64,000 nucleotides of DNA from Lentinula raphanica. Lineage: Eukaryota > Basidiomycota > Agaricomycetes > Agaricales > Omphalotaceae. Shown here one piece after another: positions 34,241 through 45,539 of this stretch (positions within the stretch are counted from its first letter, which is position 1; each line of letters opens with the position of its first letter). Below the pieces are notes generated by a model. The model was not told where the DNA came from and did not search any database. It worked only from the letters and a program-made list of their open reading frames with translations. The DNA is taken from contig JANVFP010000004.1 of NCBI GenBank assembly GCA_027919835.1, positions 620,001 to 684,000 on the forward strand, written 5' to 3'. Made by a program: the position numbers and the translations under genes.

Positions 34241-36279
34241 TGAGGGCTTCAGCGATCTAGCATGAGCGTTTTAATGCTAACGGCGTTGCGTGGGAACAAA
34301 TCCATCTCTTTTCGACCGGTACGCTGTCGCAGTGTATGAGTTCGTCCAATTCCACGGTTCCACCACAATCCACCTGCGCAGGGTTGATCTCAGCCAAATC
34401 GACTCATCGCTACCGAACTTATGGATCCAGCACCGCTAGTACCATTCGGCGGCCTTTGCCACCCCGACTTATCTGGTAGTTTAAACCAAAAACCTGGACA
34501 CCTTGCCTCTATAATCTACGCCTAAATGGACACCTGGTAAACTTGTCGACTCTTCTTGCACCACGTCACTGACTTTCATATCGTACAAGGCAGCCGTGGT
34601 AGGCCGTGGTCAAAAAAAACTCAGCCAGAATAATTGCCTCATCATCGGGTTTTCCCATCTTTCTCACTGCCTTTGCTAAGAGCTTTGAGTTTCCCCGGAT
34701 GGTATCTCGACTCCGTTTCTGACAACTCACGAATCATGGCTCAAACAGCGCGTGCGCAGGGCAGAGCGGTATTGAAGACCCTTGACTATATTCATTGCGA
34801 TAAGCTACAATCGAGTTCAATCCGATCATGGAACAGAACACACTTGAAGAGATTTGAAGACAGGGTGGGACCTGGTGGGACTCAGCGAAACAAAATCAGG
34901 CTGTGGACTCTGGAGGGTGCCAATGGAGAGGAGGATACCAGAGGATACCACAAGATACATTTCGATCATCGTATTCGATTCTTACCAACAGGTACGCTGT
35001 GCTTTTTGTGGTAAAATGTTCAGATCGTTCATTCTACACTATCTACAGTTATCATAATGACTTCCAATCACTTGAGTCTTGAACTTGAAACCGCAGGGCT
35101 GTAGAGGGCTGTAAGGGGCTGTAGAGGGCTGTAAGGGGCTGTAGAGGGCTGTAAGGGGCTGTAGAGGGTTGATTTGATCTGTCGCGATCACAGCATTCCA
35201 GTCTTGCTTAGGACCTCTTGAGACTCGCTCGAAGATTGAAACGATGCAGTTGGAAGATGTATACTTTCCAACAATGTCCAAGGACGTACACAAACGCAGA
35301 GGAGAAAGATATATCATATACTTATGGGGTCCCGTTGAATCTCATCGTTTATCGACATCGTTGTCAGGTATCCAAATCAGCATCCTCGTTCCTCACTCAA
35401 TTGACCTTCAATGCATTGCCGAGCATTAACGTTCCATGTCGAAGAGTCTCAAACTCAACCACACTGATGGAGTTTCGCTACACAGCTGATACCGTCTAAT
35501 CCGAGCTAATCCGTCAGTTTCCAGGTACCTAGCCCACTCATCACAACATATGCAACTGCGTGGAAAAACTTAGTTATTAAGATGAATCCTCTGCCTTCAT
35601 TTTTGAAGAGCGAGTTTCAAGCTGTTTCAAGGGGTTTCATGGCTACAATGCACAGGCTGTGTCGCATTCTGATGGACGAGAATTCAGGGAAGTTCAGTGG
35701 AGATTGGGCTAGGACCGAGCTAAGATCATCAGTCGAATCGAGTTCAAAGCGCTGTGTCCGTTTGCCAATGGACACTGGATTCAGGGGGAAGTTCAGCAGA
35801 GATTGGGCCAAGACCGTTGAGCTAAGATGTTGATTTGAGCTCGAGGCTCTGTGTCCTGGGATTGACAAGCTTTGACGAGTGAGCACTGAGGCAAGAAAGG
35901 AGATAGGTACTGTAATGACACTGGTCATAACTTTCCAAGGTCCGTAGCAATAAGGGACTCACTGTGATACAACTCATGTAAGGGTCTCCAGCTTTTTCAA
36001 ACTATGAGTCGAAATTTGAAGGACCCACGGACAGCCACGGAGGTGACTCATACACGTAGATATGGGTACTAAGGAGCTCAAACAATGCCAGCGAAGAACA
36101 ATACTGAAGATGTGATGTCCAACTCCTTGAGTCCAACGAAGCCATCATGTAATATACTACCTCCCACTAGACTCCAGAGATCAATGCCAAGTCATGAAGT
36201 GCCAATGACGGTCCAAAATACAAGCAAATAGGTCATGACAACCAGATAGATCACGATAAGTCCTCCTCTTTGCTCTAGA
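34241..36279. other. 2 kb spacer in the array; minisatellite and weak VPS74-like fragment inside
   Basis: No supported gene. Contains the block also found upstream of the relic, E and F (TTTCCCCGGATGGTAT and GCTCAAACAGCGCG near 34690-34750) and a decayed VPS74-like piece near 35875-35920 (GTGAGCACTGAGGCAAGAAA). A ~90 bp near-duplicate pair sits at about 35670-35830. Confidence 0.4.
35096..35170. repeat. 20 bp minisatellite, about 3.7 copies
   Basis: Tandem unit GGGCTGTAGAGGGCTGTAAG repeated between 35096 and 35170, itself a near-duplication of a 10 bp half-unit. Confidence 0.9.
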
Positions 36280-37566
36280 CTAATGAGTGTGACCGTGCTC
36301 TAGTATTTGAACGTGGAGCTATGTCATAGTCAGCATAAGAGAGATGATCATAAGTATCATGAAATCGCGTACTGGATTACCTCCAATCTTGATCCTTCCC
36401 ATGATTCGTGATTCGATGAACCATTCACCTCCATGGAATCGGCCAGAGCAAGGGTCATTGGAGGGACAGGAATGCATCGTACTGGAGGAAGACCCTGCCA
36501 TTTGGAAATTGTACGTGTCATAGGGGAACGGTGGATCGTCGGCAGTGATGTCCCTGTTCACAAATGTTGGATGCCTCCATGGCGTGCCCTCCCAATGAAT
36601 CAGGGCGTGTCTCCCAACGAACTTGAGCAACCACCTGATATCTGTGGGTACACCCGTATGACCAAGAACTAAGATCCAATTTTCCTGAGGCTTGAGCATA
36701 TCGACAGTAAAGTGATTAGCATGAAAAAACCATTTGTGGAAAGAGATATCGCAGTCACCAAATCGTATGATACCTCTATATGGGGTATCAAGTGATTCTC
36801 TAGAACCATTGATTCAATTACCCAGTTCCGCTCGTTACCAGGAGCACAGGTACCAAAACACGGGTTGTTGTGGGGACAGCGCAAACTTCTCGTGCCCTCA
36901 GCCGCTTCCAAGGTGAAGTAAGTGAGATATGGATGGTCTGCGTTATTAGCTGTGATGATGTGGTAGTTTTTCTGCACACTATACTGGACCCCGTCCCAAT
37001 CCTTCAAGATTATTTCACCCAACATGCTCAATTCGTACTGGGCAATGTCGGTTAGTGCTCGGCCCTCCGTTTCGACGGTCAGTATGTAATCTAAATGAGC
37101 GGGGGGCTTGAATCAATTTGTGAGTTACAGTGAGCATCACAGAAATGCAGACGACATTCACCGGCGCAGCAGAATGTTCTGGTATGGCAAGTACAGTAGG
37201 ATGTTCCGTTATAGTGGGAAGAAGCTCAGTGGCAGGATAGTGTGGTATGGCAGCATTCCCTTGGGGCGCTGACAGGTCAGGAGCTATTGGCCCATGTCCA
37301 CTTCCGCCCATATACCCGTCCGGGCTTTCCTGATTGTACCCGTAGTGAGAGGATTCCTGGCCGTGCCCATACCCGTATTGAGAGAATCCCTGATTGTGCC
37401 CATAATAGCCTCCTGCACGCCCGTGAGAGCCTCCATCAACAGGCGGCTTAGGAGCTATTGGCCTATACCTGTTTCCGCTATCAGCAGGTACGGGTATACC
37501 ATCAACGCTTCGGACGATGAAACACAGAATGAAGGAGATCGAGAGAGCACTGCTCAGTAAATGCAT
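36280..37566 (-). CDS. Array member E: secreted two-module protein with Gly/Tyr-rich leader (364 aa)
   Basis: Exon 1 (37162-37566) reads MHLLSSALSISFILCFIVRS then VDGIPVPADS, followed by a ~50-residue Gly/Tyr/His/Gln-rich segment (GGYYGHNQGFSQYGYGHGQE). Module 1 (36774-37106) has LRCPHNNPCFG and NWVIES. Module 2 (36373-36690) has NWILVLGHTGV, VGRHALIHWEG, SCPSNDPCSG and WFIES. The tail exon (36280-36318) adds 12 residues ending HGHTH. All joins are phase 0 with GT-AG borders. The expanded leader suggests a flexible, possibly wall- or matrix-interacting region. Function unknown. Confidence 0.73.
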
Positions 37567-38916
37567 CTTGCAAAGTGACGGCGTAGGAGATCTCGAAGAA
37601 GTTGAGCGTCAAACGATGAGAATCGAGAGCGTGTCGAGTGAAGCGAGGTCACAAAGTTCAAGCGGTTCCTTTGACCAGCAAAAGATGGGGGACTTCAGCG
37701 ATCTACATGAGCGTTTTTATGCTAACGACTTTGCGTGGGAGAATCTTTTGACCCGTACGGCGGCAGTCATCGAATACTATTGAAATACTACCATTGCCAA
37801 ATCATCAATCCTTCAGAATCCTTCTCGCTACCGACTTCATGAATCCAGCGTCGCAGCTCGGTACTCAACTAGGTTATCTGGTTGATCAGTACTAGCTGTG
37901 GACAATTCTTACACAAAGTCTACAAGGCCGCGGCGGTCGTCCTCGCTCATGATCGAGAAAAACATTTGCCTCATCGTCGGTATTTTCCACTTCAAGCTTC
38001 AAGCTCAAGCCTTGTCAAGCAGTTTCCTCTGGTGGTACCAGGCGGTGCCTCAAATCCATTGTCTCAAGGATCTGAGATAATTTTTTTTCCGACGATACAC
38101 AAACTGGCTCTAACAGCTCGCGTGAAGTTGCAGAAAGGTGAAGCAGTATCGAGCCTAATCGAGCATAGTTTGGTTCCAGTATTTGGTCAATATGGCAAGC
38201 ATTGATTTATTGCAATAGGTTACGGGACGTTACAGTCTAGTCCAATTTGGTGAAAAGAACGCATTCGGAGACAGGGTAGGACTTGCTGAAACAAAATGAG
38301 GCTGTGGAGGCTGATGGAGGGGAGGAATAGGGAGGAATCTGGAAGAATCCACCTGATACCAGAAGATATCATCTTCAGGTCTGCTCCGGTATCCTGTGCT
38401 CATTGATTACTTGAATCATCGTTCCATCATACCGCAATTTAGAGGTTCCAGCTTTTCTTGGAAATCCCCTGAGGCCATCGCAGCGATGCAGTTGCCCATG
38501 ACTGCTCATAGCAAATGAGTTAGCATCATCCTGTTCAGCATAAACTCAGAGGAGAAACGAAGAATACATGTATGAATAGGTGTGAGCATACCGTGTTCTA
38601 TCCAGATCAGTGACTCAAGTTGCTCAGCGACAGCAATATCATGCTCATTTTTTGTATCACTGAACATTTTGGTACCAGGCTAGACTCTTTGCATCTGGAA
38701 TTCTACCATCTTCGGCGCATATATTGATTGGTTTTCCTCTCGAAACTGCCTCAAATTTGTACATATGGTACGAGATGGTGCCTGTTTCTTCAACTTTCTT
38801 TGACCCTTATCCCTTCAGCTATTCTCGCTCATCATACGCATTCTTTCCTATCTTGCTATCGAACTAATGGAGCTTCACAGAGCTTCACTACACAAGACTA
38901 CACAGGGCATACCGTC
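37567..38916. other. Spacer in the array, upstream of member E
   Basis: Holds the dyad at 37666-37685 and a TATA-like TTTTTATGC about 30 bp beyond it. The rest resembles the spacers upstream of D and F and has no supported gene. Confidence 0.45.
37666..37685 (-). promoter_or_regulatory. Conserved dyad upstream of member E
   Basis: TTCCTTTGACCAGCAAAAGA, about 100-119 bp before the ATG. Confidence 0.75.
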
Positions 38917-39150
38917 AATAGGGTCAGTCAAAGTGGGCGCTGAAACGCCGCTGAATCGTTTGCTGAAAACTTGGCTGAAATCAAGTTTCAGCGACGTGAA
39001 AGTTTCAGCGACAACTTAATCGTTCAGCAGCTCATGAGCTGCTGAAACCAACTTTCAGCGGCTGAAACATAAGCTACTCTTTGTACTTTAGGGTTAGGGT
39101 AGACAACCTCGAATGCGATTTGCTTTGACCTCTTCGAGTCCTCTATCTTC

Positions 39151-40628
39151 ATGGCAAGAAAAAAAGATACCTCTACAGCCTCAGATGCAGCCTTGAAATC
39201 TTCAAAATCCTCGAAACCAACGGGCACAACTAAAAAAGGACAAAGAGGAAAGGCAAAAGAAGCTGAGAAGGAAGGTGAACGCCTCAAGTATGACACTGTA
39301 TTTTGTAACTCTGATCTAGATGGACTAACAAGCTCTTTAGATGGACGGACGAGCTTGTTCAAATCATGTTAGCAGAGCTCACCGACAACCCTGAAATCAA
39401 GCAGGGGCTGTTCCCTGGACCAGGAACTGTTGGACTTGACAACGATGGGGCTCCTGTAACCAAGTCTAATAGCCGTCCGAAGAAGGAGTATCATTACATG
39501 TTGGCCGAGGCCGTGTTTGGAGCTGATACTTCGGAGTACAAGCTACAATTTGACAACGACGTGAAAGAAGCTGCGGGAAGAGATTTGTGGTCAACGAGGG
39601 TGAAGAATAAACTGGAAGAGTAAGCCGCTGCCTACCATGAGTTTTTCTTCGATCAAATGCACTGACCGAGTCTCTTGTTGAGTAGGCTGGTTAGCAAGTT
39701 CAAAAAGGCAAAGGATTCGATGGGAGAAACAGGCGCAGGACTCACCTCTGAGGAACAAATTGACATGAGTATGAAGAACCATCTAACGACGGCATGGAGT
39801 AAGCTAGTGAATTCATTTCACCCTTTATCAATGTACTCAATTCATCAATCAGGCAAAGTAAAGAAAACCCTTCCTTGCTTCTTCACGTTGCGCGATATCA
39901 TTGGTGAAAGACCCAACATCACACCTGTTGGTCTCGGAAACAACGATACACCCATCGACACATCCTTTCTTCATATCAACTCTTCGAAGTCATCATCCTT
40001 TGATGATTCATTCCTCTCTGGTGGAACCTCTCCCATCGAAACTGATGCTTCCAAAGATGTGGACAGTGCAGATGAGAAAGAAGAAGATGAGCTCAATAGT
40101 AGTGAAGATGACCTGCCGGAGAAGGTCATCCCTTTGAAACGGAAGCAGCCAAGTGACACCGGCGACTCGAAGAGCTCAGGTTCTAAAGTCAAGCGGGGTC
40201 CTAAAGAGGGAGGTTCCGAGAAAGCGGCTCTTGGGAAATCTGGGCGAAAGAGTCAGAATCCTGTCGACAAATTTGTTGATCTGACAAAAGCTGAAGAGTT
40301 GACGTTGCAGAAGCGGCTTGAGTTGCGACGTGAGAAGGCAAGTGTACAGAAGGAGATTGAATTGGAACGAATCCGTGTCGCAGGGACAACGAAGGTGGGA
40401 AAGGAAAAAGTTCGTGCAGATTTCGAGTTGGAGAAGCTACGCTTACAGCAGGAACATGAACTACGAATGATACGTTTACGCCAAGGCTCATTGGATATCT
40501 ACCAGACCCCTGGAGTAGGTTCTTCTTCATCGACTAGCAGTGGGTTTCAGACACCGGATACTGGTTTCGAAGACTTGATGGGTTCTAATCTCAACACGCA
40601 GGAATTTCATGAACTTTTTCGTAACTAA
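39151..40628 (+). CDS. Harbinger Myb/SANT-like DNA-binding protein (434 aa)
   Basis: Exons 39151-39287, 39341-39619, 39686-39798 and 39853-40628 join in frame. After a lysine-rich start (MARKKDTSTASDAALKSSKS), residues ~46-160 form a SANT/Myb-like region beginning LKWTDELVQIMLAELTDNPE and ending TTAWSKVKKTLPCF. An acidic/serine-rich linker follows (DEKEEDELNSSEDDLPEK), then a charged coiled-coil (EELTLQKRLELRREKASVQK). In this superfamily the Myb-like protein binds subterminal DNA and brings the transposase into the nucleus. The layout matches fungal Harbinger partners. Confidence 0.85.
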
Positions 40629-40665
40629 GTCTTCTACAAAGTTTTCATCTTCATGATACATCTTG

Positions 40666-42462
40666 TTACCTACTACGATACTGCTTCCTATGTTCTCTCC
40701 AGTGTAACAATTCATTTTTCAAATACACACGTTTTTCCCTTGCTGCCCGAAGCCTAATCTGCGAGTTCCGTTCACCTCTTTGCGGCGTGAAAATATTGAT
40801 ATCGTCATCGGATTCCTCTGAAGGCAAGAGCCCCTGTACCACAAAAGGGTCTTCTGCAAAGTCCCAATCCTCATCGTGTTCCCGTTCCCGTTGTTCAGCT
40901 TCGCACTGCATTGCAAATGAATGGACACCTATACATCCAGTAACCCAGAATGTTGCAAACCGGTGTGAGTCGGGATCAGATATGTTGACACGAAGATTTT
41001 TGAGTGACTGAAATCGGCCCTTCAAGAAGCCAATTGCATGTTCTGAGCGGATTCGTAGTCCTGAGAGGCATTCGTTGAATACTGAATTTTCGGGATCATC
41101 ACGTTCAGGTTTTTTATATGGAGCTACAACCCAAGTCTGAATCTATAAGCAATAACGTTCATTTGTTAAACGCAACTAAAAACATATGCAAGACACGTAC
41201 TGGATATGCAGAATCAGCCCAGATCCATTCTCCCTCTTCTAGTAGTTCTTCATGACTACGTGCTATGCGTGTTCCTTCCCAGGCTGTAGCATCGTGTGTA
41301 CTACCTGTATGACCATATGCAAAATCAATGATACGGAGGTTGGGCATATTCACGATCTGTTATAGATAAGAATGAGCGATTCCATACTGAATGTGTTCAT
41401 TCATACCTGAAAGTTCAATGAATAACGACACTTGCGATCGAAGTAACTTTCCCCAAACCAATGAGGTCGTGCATAAAGTGGGACCAGAGTGCCATCCACG
41501 AAGCACCAGCCATTCCGCCAAGCTTTGCATGAACGCTTCTCAACCCATTCCTTTGCTTCTTCTTTTTCTGCCTCAGTCGGCATCCTGACAGCACCATTCA
41601 TGAAATCGGGACGCAACAAGGCCGTAAAGATACGTCTTGTGTAGAGCAACACTGTCCCTTTTCCAATACCTGCCCAATTCGACACTCCTTGAACATTTGC
41701 GGCATTACCATCGTGTCCGAAACGGTAGAGCACAACTGCAAGCTGTTCTTCTACAGGTGCCTGACGTGCAGTTTCTGAGTAGTTTTCGAATATCACATCA
41801 TCTTCAATGGCAGAAACGAGCTTGTCGAATGTGTATGGTGTAACTCGGAGTTGTTCTCGGAAATGGTCAGCGCGCCCCGTTTTCAAGGTCATAAGAACAT
41901 GGTGAAGATAGGATTCAGAGGGTCGAAGGAGCCGTGTACGTGGAACTTCATACCGGTGTTCATACATCTCCTCAATCTCATCTCTGACCCACTGCTTTGC
42001 TCCATAGGGTCTACTATCTTCCTCTTCATCACTATCATCAGTGCTCGAGCCAAGTGTACTTGCTGTGTCCGAAGCCTCCAAGTCTAGATCTGAGTCTGAA
42101 CCCTCGTCATCTGCCATTTCACTGTCTGACATCGAGAGATCAGAATCGCAGTCAAGCGATGAGAGTCGATGTAACTGCTGCAGGTTGGGTAATGGTTTGA
42201 GTGGTGCTAGTCTTGCTACTTGCTCCTGTTCATCATCACTGTGAAGGAATGACTCTGTGCTCGAAGTGCTTGAATCAAATTCACTATCCGAACTCGTCAA
42301 CTCCCGAAACCGTCGTCGAAACTTCATACATCTACCCGGAAGGCTCAAGCTGTGATAGACATGCCTTCGTCGTTCTGCTCGCTTGTGATTCCAGCGGTGA
42401 AATTTGAGATAAGCACGAATGAGCCGTTTAGCACGCGCAGGGCGTCGCTCAGCTGAGGGCAT
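40666..42462 (-). CDS. Harbinger transposase (DDE superfamily endonuclease, 562 aa)
   Basis: Exons 41407-42462, 41201-41356 and 40666-41142 join in phase 0. An acidic N-terminal region is followed by the catalytic domain: first D in CFVDGTLVPLYARP, second in IIDFAYGHTGSTHDATAW, then WADSAYP and APYKKPERDDPENSVFN, with the last acidic residue in RIRSEHAIGFLKGRF. This is the DDE_Tnp_4 pattern. I start at MPSAERRPARAKR (42462). The open frame continues upstream to 42558, but into subterminal repeats, so an earlier ATG is unlikely. No stop or frameshift is seen. Confidence 0.92.
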
Positions 42463-42657
42463 GGGATGGAAAAGTTGGATTTTCAAAAAGGTATGTACTA
42501 AGTTACAAATACAAGTTTCAGCGAGGGATTTCAGCGAGTTTTTCAGCAGGTTCATCAAAACGGTCGGTCAAACGTTATACCATTTCAGCGGGCCCGAAGA
42601 CAAATTTCAGCAAGGTATTCAGCGGCGTTTTCATCGCCTACTTTGACTGACCCTAAT

Positions 42658-43387
42658 CAATCATCGGTCAGCTTTCCGATACCTGGCCCATCCGCTCCCG
42701 TTACAACACATATGCAACTGCGTGAAAAAAGCTCAGACGGTGTATCCTCATCCATGTTTCAAGAGTTAGTTATGAGATTGCAACACAAAGGATGAGTTTT
42801 CACTGGGGGAGTTGAACGGAGATTGGGCCGAGATCAAGCTCATAACGCGTGTCAGAAGTGCTGAGGCGGAAGTTGGATACATCTTCGTGAGTCCGAACAA
42901 ACATGGAATAAGGTGAGGAGGAGGAGAGTAGCGTAGGACATTGAAACTTTTCACGTCTCATCGTTATCCTTTTCTGCTCTTCTAGTGCTGATATCGAATC
43001 ATTAGCAAATAAAATCTTGGACAGTTTCACGATTCGATTCTTTGTCTCCTTCTCTTATCTGTACCAGGAATTCGCTACCCATAAGTATTCGAATTATTAA
43101 TGGCATTGCAATTTCGACTCTCGTTCACAATTCGATACCGACAAGAAACATACAAACGATATATTATGATAATACAACTTGCATTTGGGTCTTAAGCTCA
43201 TCTTGGACTCGTATGAAGCTAATTCAGAAGGACCACGGAGGTGATGTATATACAGGTTAACTTGTACTACATATAGCTCGTACAAATCCAGTCAAGAACA
43301 ATATTGAAGATCCACCATGTAGTAGGATGCTATCTCCCACCAAAGAGCGATGAACAAGTTATCGGCTGAGGAGGCGCAAGGAGGCAA
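42658..43387. other. Spacer in the array with weak VPS74-like fragment
   Basis: No supported gene. 42760-42985 carries pieces resembling the spacer near 35590-35720 and the VPS74 3' flank (GTAGGACATTGAAACTTTTC). Confidence 0.35.
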
Positions 43388-44463
43388 TTAAGAACTACTG
43401 CCGATATGATACTCCCGATTATGCAACATTTTTCGAAGCTGTGTCGGTAAGAATATGGTAGTCAGCACAAAAGAAATCAGCGCATCATGGGATGACATAC
43501 CTCTCTCCCTGTGACCTTCATTGTCAACCCCTTAGTGGATGATGTGATCGTCCAAGAATCATCATCTACCCTGTACTTCCCAGTGCAAGGGTGTTCAGGG
43601 GGACAGCTCTCACTGCGATAAGAACCTACAAGTGAAATGTCCAACTCGGACGTATGGTGGAACCGAGCTGCATGCCATTTCGATGCTGCATTCATAAGCT
43701 TTGGACTTGGTACACGTACAACTGCCAGTTCGTCCCATGTGTGGAGGACCAACTTGAATAGGGCGTTGAACTCAGCAGCAAATTCTAGATGTACAGTCTG
43801 GCAGCCATCTCCAACTTGGATCCATAACGCCTGTGTCGACAACAGTCATCATTCGAAAATTTATCATGAAACTATATATCGCACTCACCGGCAAATCCGG
43901 AAGCCTGTATGGGAACGTCGCTTGTTCCCATGTAAATTGAGACTGCACAACGAAAGAACACGATCTTCTCCCAATGCAATGAAATCGACCAATGCATGGT
44001 ATCCCGTTGGGACATTGGGTATTCTCAATTGGGTGACCATAGACCGCTTCGATTTCAAAGTAGTTGAAGAGTTGATCTAAATCGCCGTCAAGTTCGGAAA
44101 CGTCGTTTGGCCAGACTTCGATGCTTCCGTCTCGGACCATGCCCCAATGGCTCAAGATCTTGTTGCCTAACTCGACGAAGCTGTCCCGAGTACTGGGCCT
44201 TAGTACTGCGTGGCCTCCTGTTCCAATTTTCATTGTGTAATCCGTAGACGTAGGGCCGCGCTTGAATCGATCTCAGGTTAGTTTATCATCGACTCGGTTT
44301 GGAGAAAAATCACCGGTTCCAAAACATGAGCTACATCTCTCTGATTGGGCAGGTAAGAGCCTCCTGCGCGCGAGCTGTCAGGAGGTACAGGTGTACCATC
44401 CACGCTCCGGACAATGGAACACAGAATGAAAGTGATCGAGAGAGCACTGCTCCGTAAATGCAT
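43388..44463 (-). CDS. Array member F: secreted two-module protein (300 aa)
   Basis: Exon 1 (44314-44463) reads MHLRSSALSITFILCSIVRS then VDGTPVPPDSSRAGGS. Module 1 (43889-44260) has YTMKIGTGGHAVL, ELGNKILSHWG and TQCPNGIPCIGRFH. Module 2 (43501-43830) has LWIQVGDGCQTV, SCPPEHPCTGKY and SWTITSSTKGLTMKV. The tail exon (43388-43438, acceptor GACACAG) adds 16 residues, LRKMLHNREYHIGSSS. All joins are phase 0. Closest in leader and promoter to members D and E. Function unknown. Confidence 0.74.
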
Positions 44464-44561
44464 CTTGCAAAGTGACGGCGTAGATAAGTTCCCGAGGTTG
44501 AGTGTTGAATGATGAGAATCGAGAGCGCGTCGGGTGAAGCGAGGTCACAAGATGCAAGTGG

Positions 44562-44582
44562 TTCCTTTGACCAGCAAAAGAA
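44562..44582 (-). promoter_or_regulatory. Conserved dyad upstream of member F
   Basis: TTCCTTTGACCAGCAAAAGA, about 99-118 bp before the ATG; TATA-like sequence (CATTTATATG) about 35 bp further upstream. Confidence 0.75.
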
Positions 44583-45539
44583 TCGATGAGGGCTTCAGGG
44601 ATTTAGCAGAGAGCATTTATATGTCGTCGACCTTGCCAGGAATTACGTGGGAATATAAACTTCGAGTCCTTTCCATCTGTACGGCCGTCATCCGATTACA
44701 CAACAATCCACCTGCACAAGAGTTGATTAATAATTTCTTTCAATCCTCAGCCAAACTCACTCATCAATCCTCCAAGATCCTACTCGCTACCAAACTCATG
44801 GATCTAGCATCGCTATCCTAGGTTATCTGTAACAGACACATCTTACTCAAATATCTTCAAGGCGGCCATGGTCAGTCATGTTCAGAATCATTTCCCTCAT
44901 CGTCCGCATTTTCTATGTTTTCCACTTCAATCGAGCTCCTTTTCGAGTAGTTTCCTCGGGCGATACCAGGTAGTACCTCAACTCTGTTGTCTCAAGGATC
45001 TGATTCAAATTTCCGACGATTCACAAGCTATGGCCCAAGCAGCTCGCGCAGAAAGTTGCAGATAAGTGGAGCAATTTAATGAAAGTACGCATTTGGGAGA
45101 TAGGGTAGGACACCGGGGTAGGACTTGCATCTGGAATTCCACTGCAGTTTCGGCACATATTGGTTCTCCTCAAACATTGAAACAGCCTCAAACTTGTACA
45201 TATGGTACATACAAGATGGTCCCTTTTGTCTTCACCTTTTTCCGACCCTTCAGCCTCCTTTAGCTATTCTCACTCATCGCACACATTCTTTCCTATCTCG
45301 CTACCAAACTCATGGACCCGCGCCATACAGCTCGTACCATTCATCAGTCAGTTCCTCCCATCTGGTTCACCTTGCATCAGTGTAACACATGTGCCCCACT
45401 GTGATCAGACGGATGATCTTCATCCAAAGGATCCAGGGGTATCATCAGGTATCATCCAAGTTGTTCATATCGCAGGATACTCCAGGACGCGAAGTAAATC
45501 GGTCGAATATAGAACTACACGAAGTCGACAGTCGTGAAT
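44583..45539. other. Spacer in the array
   Basis: Similar to the spacers at 37690-38900 and 34250-34800 (shared ordered blocks such as CCTCAACTCTGTTGTCTCAAGGA compared with CCTCAAATCCATTGTCTCAA near 38050). No supported gene. Confidence 0.45.

Larger units (their letters stand above)
38920..42654. mobile_element. Complete PIF/Harbinger DNA transposon (3735 bp)
   Basis: Terminal inverted repeats of about 50 bp begin AGGGTCAGTCAAAGT on each strand. The 3 bp target duplication AAT lies at 38917-38919 and 42655-42657, as expected for PIF/Harbinger. Subterminal regions on both sides carry many copies of TTTCAGCG/GCTGAAA, plausible binding sites for the element's proteins. Inside are the two standard genes, a Myb/SANT-like protein (+) and a DDE transposase (-), convergent with 37 bp between their stops. 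Both are intact, so the element could be autonomous. Confidence 0.93.

Noticed and set aside
35096..35170. CRISPR-like array
   Set aside because: Contiguous tandem repeat without spacers, in a eukaryotic context.
42463..42558. N-terminal extension of the Harbinger transposase to 42558
   Set aside because: The extra codons come from subterminal repeats of the element; the ATG at 42462 precedes the first protein-like sequence.
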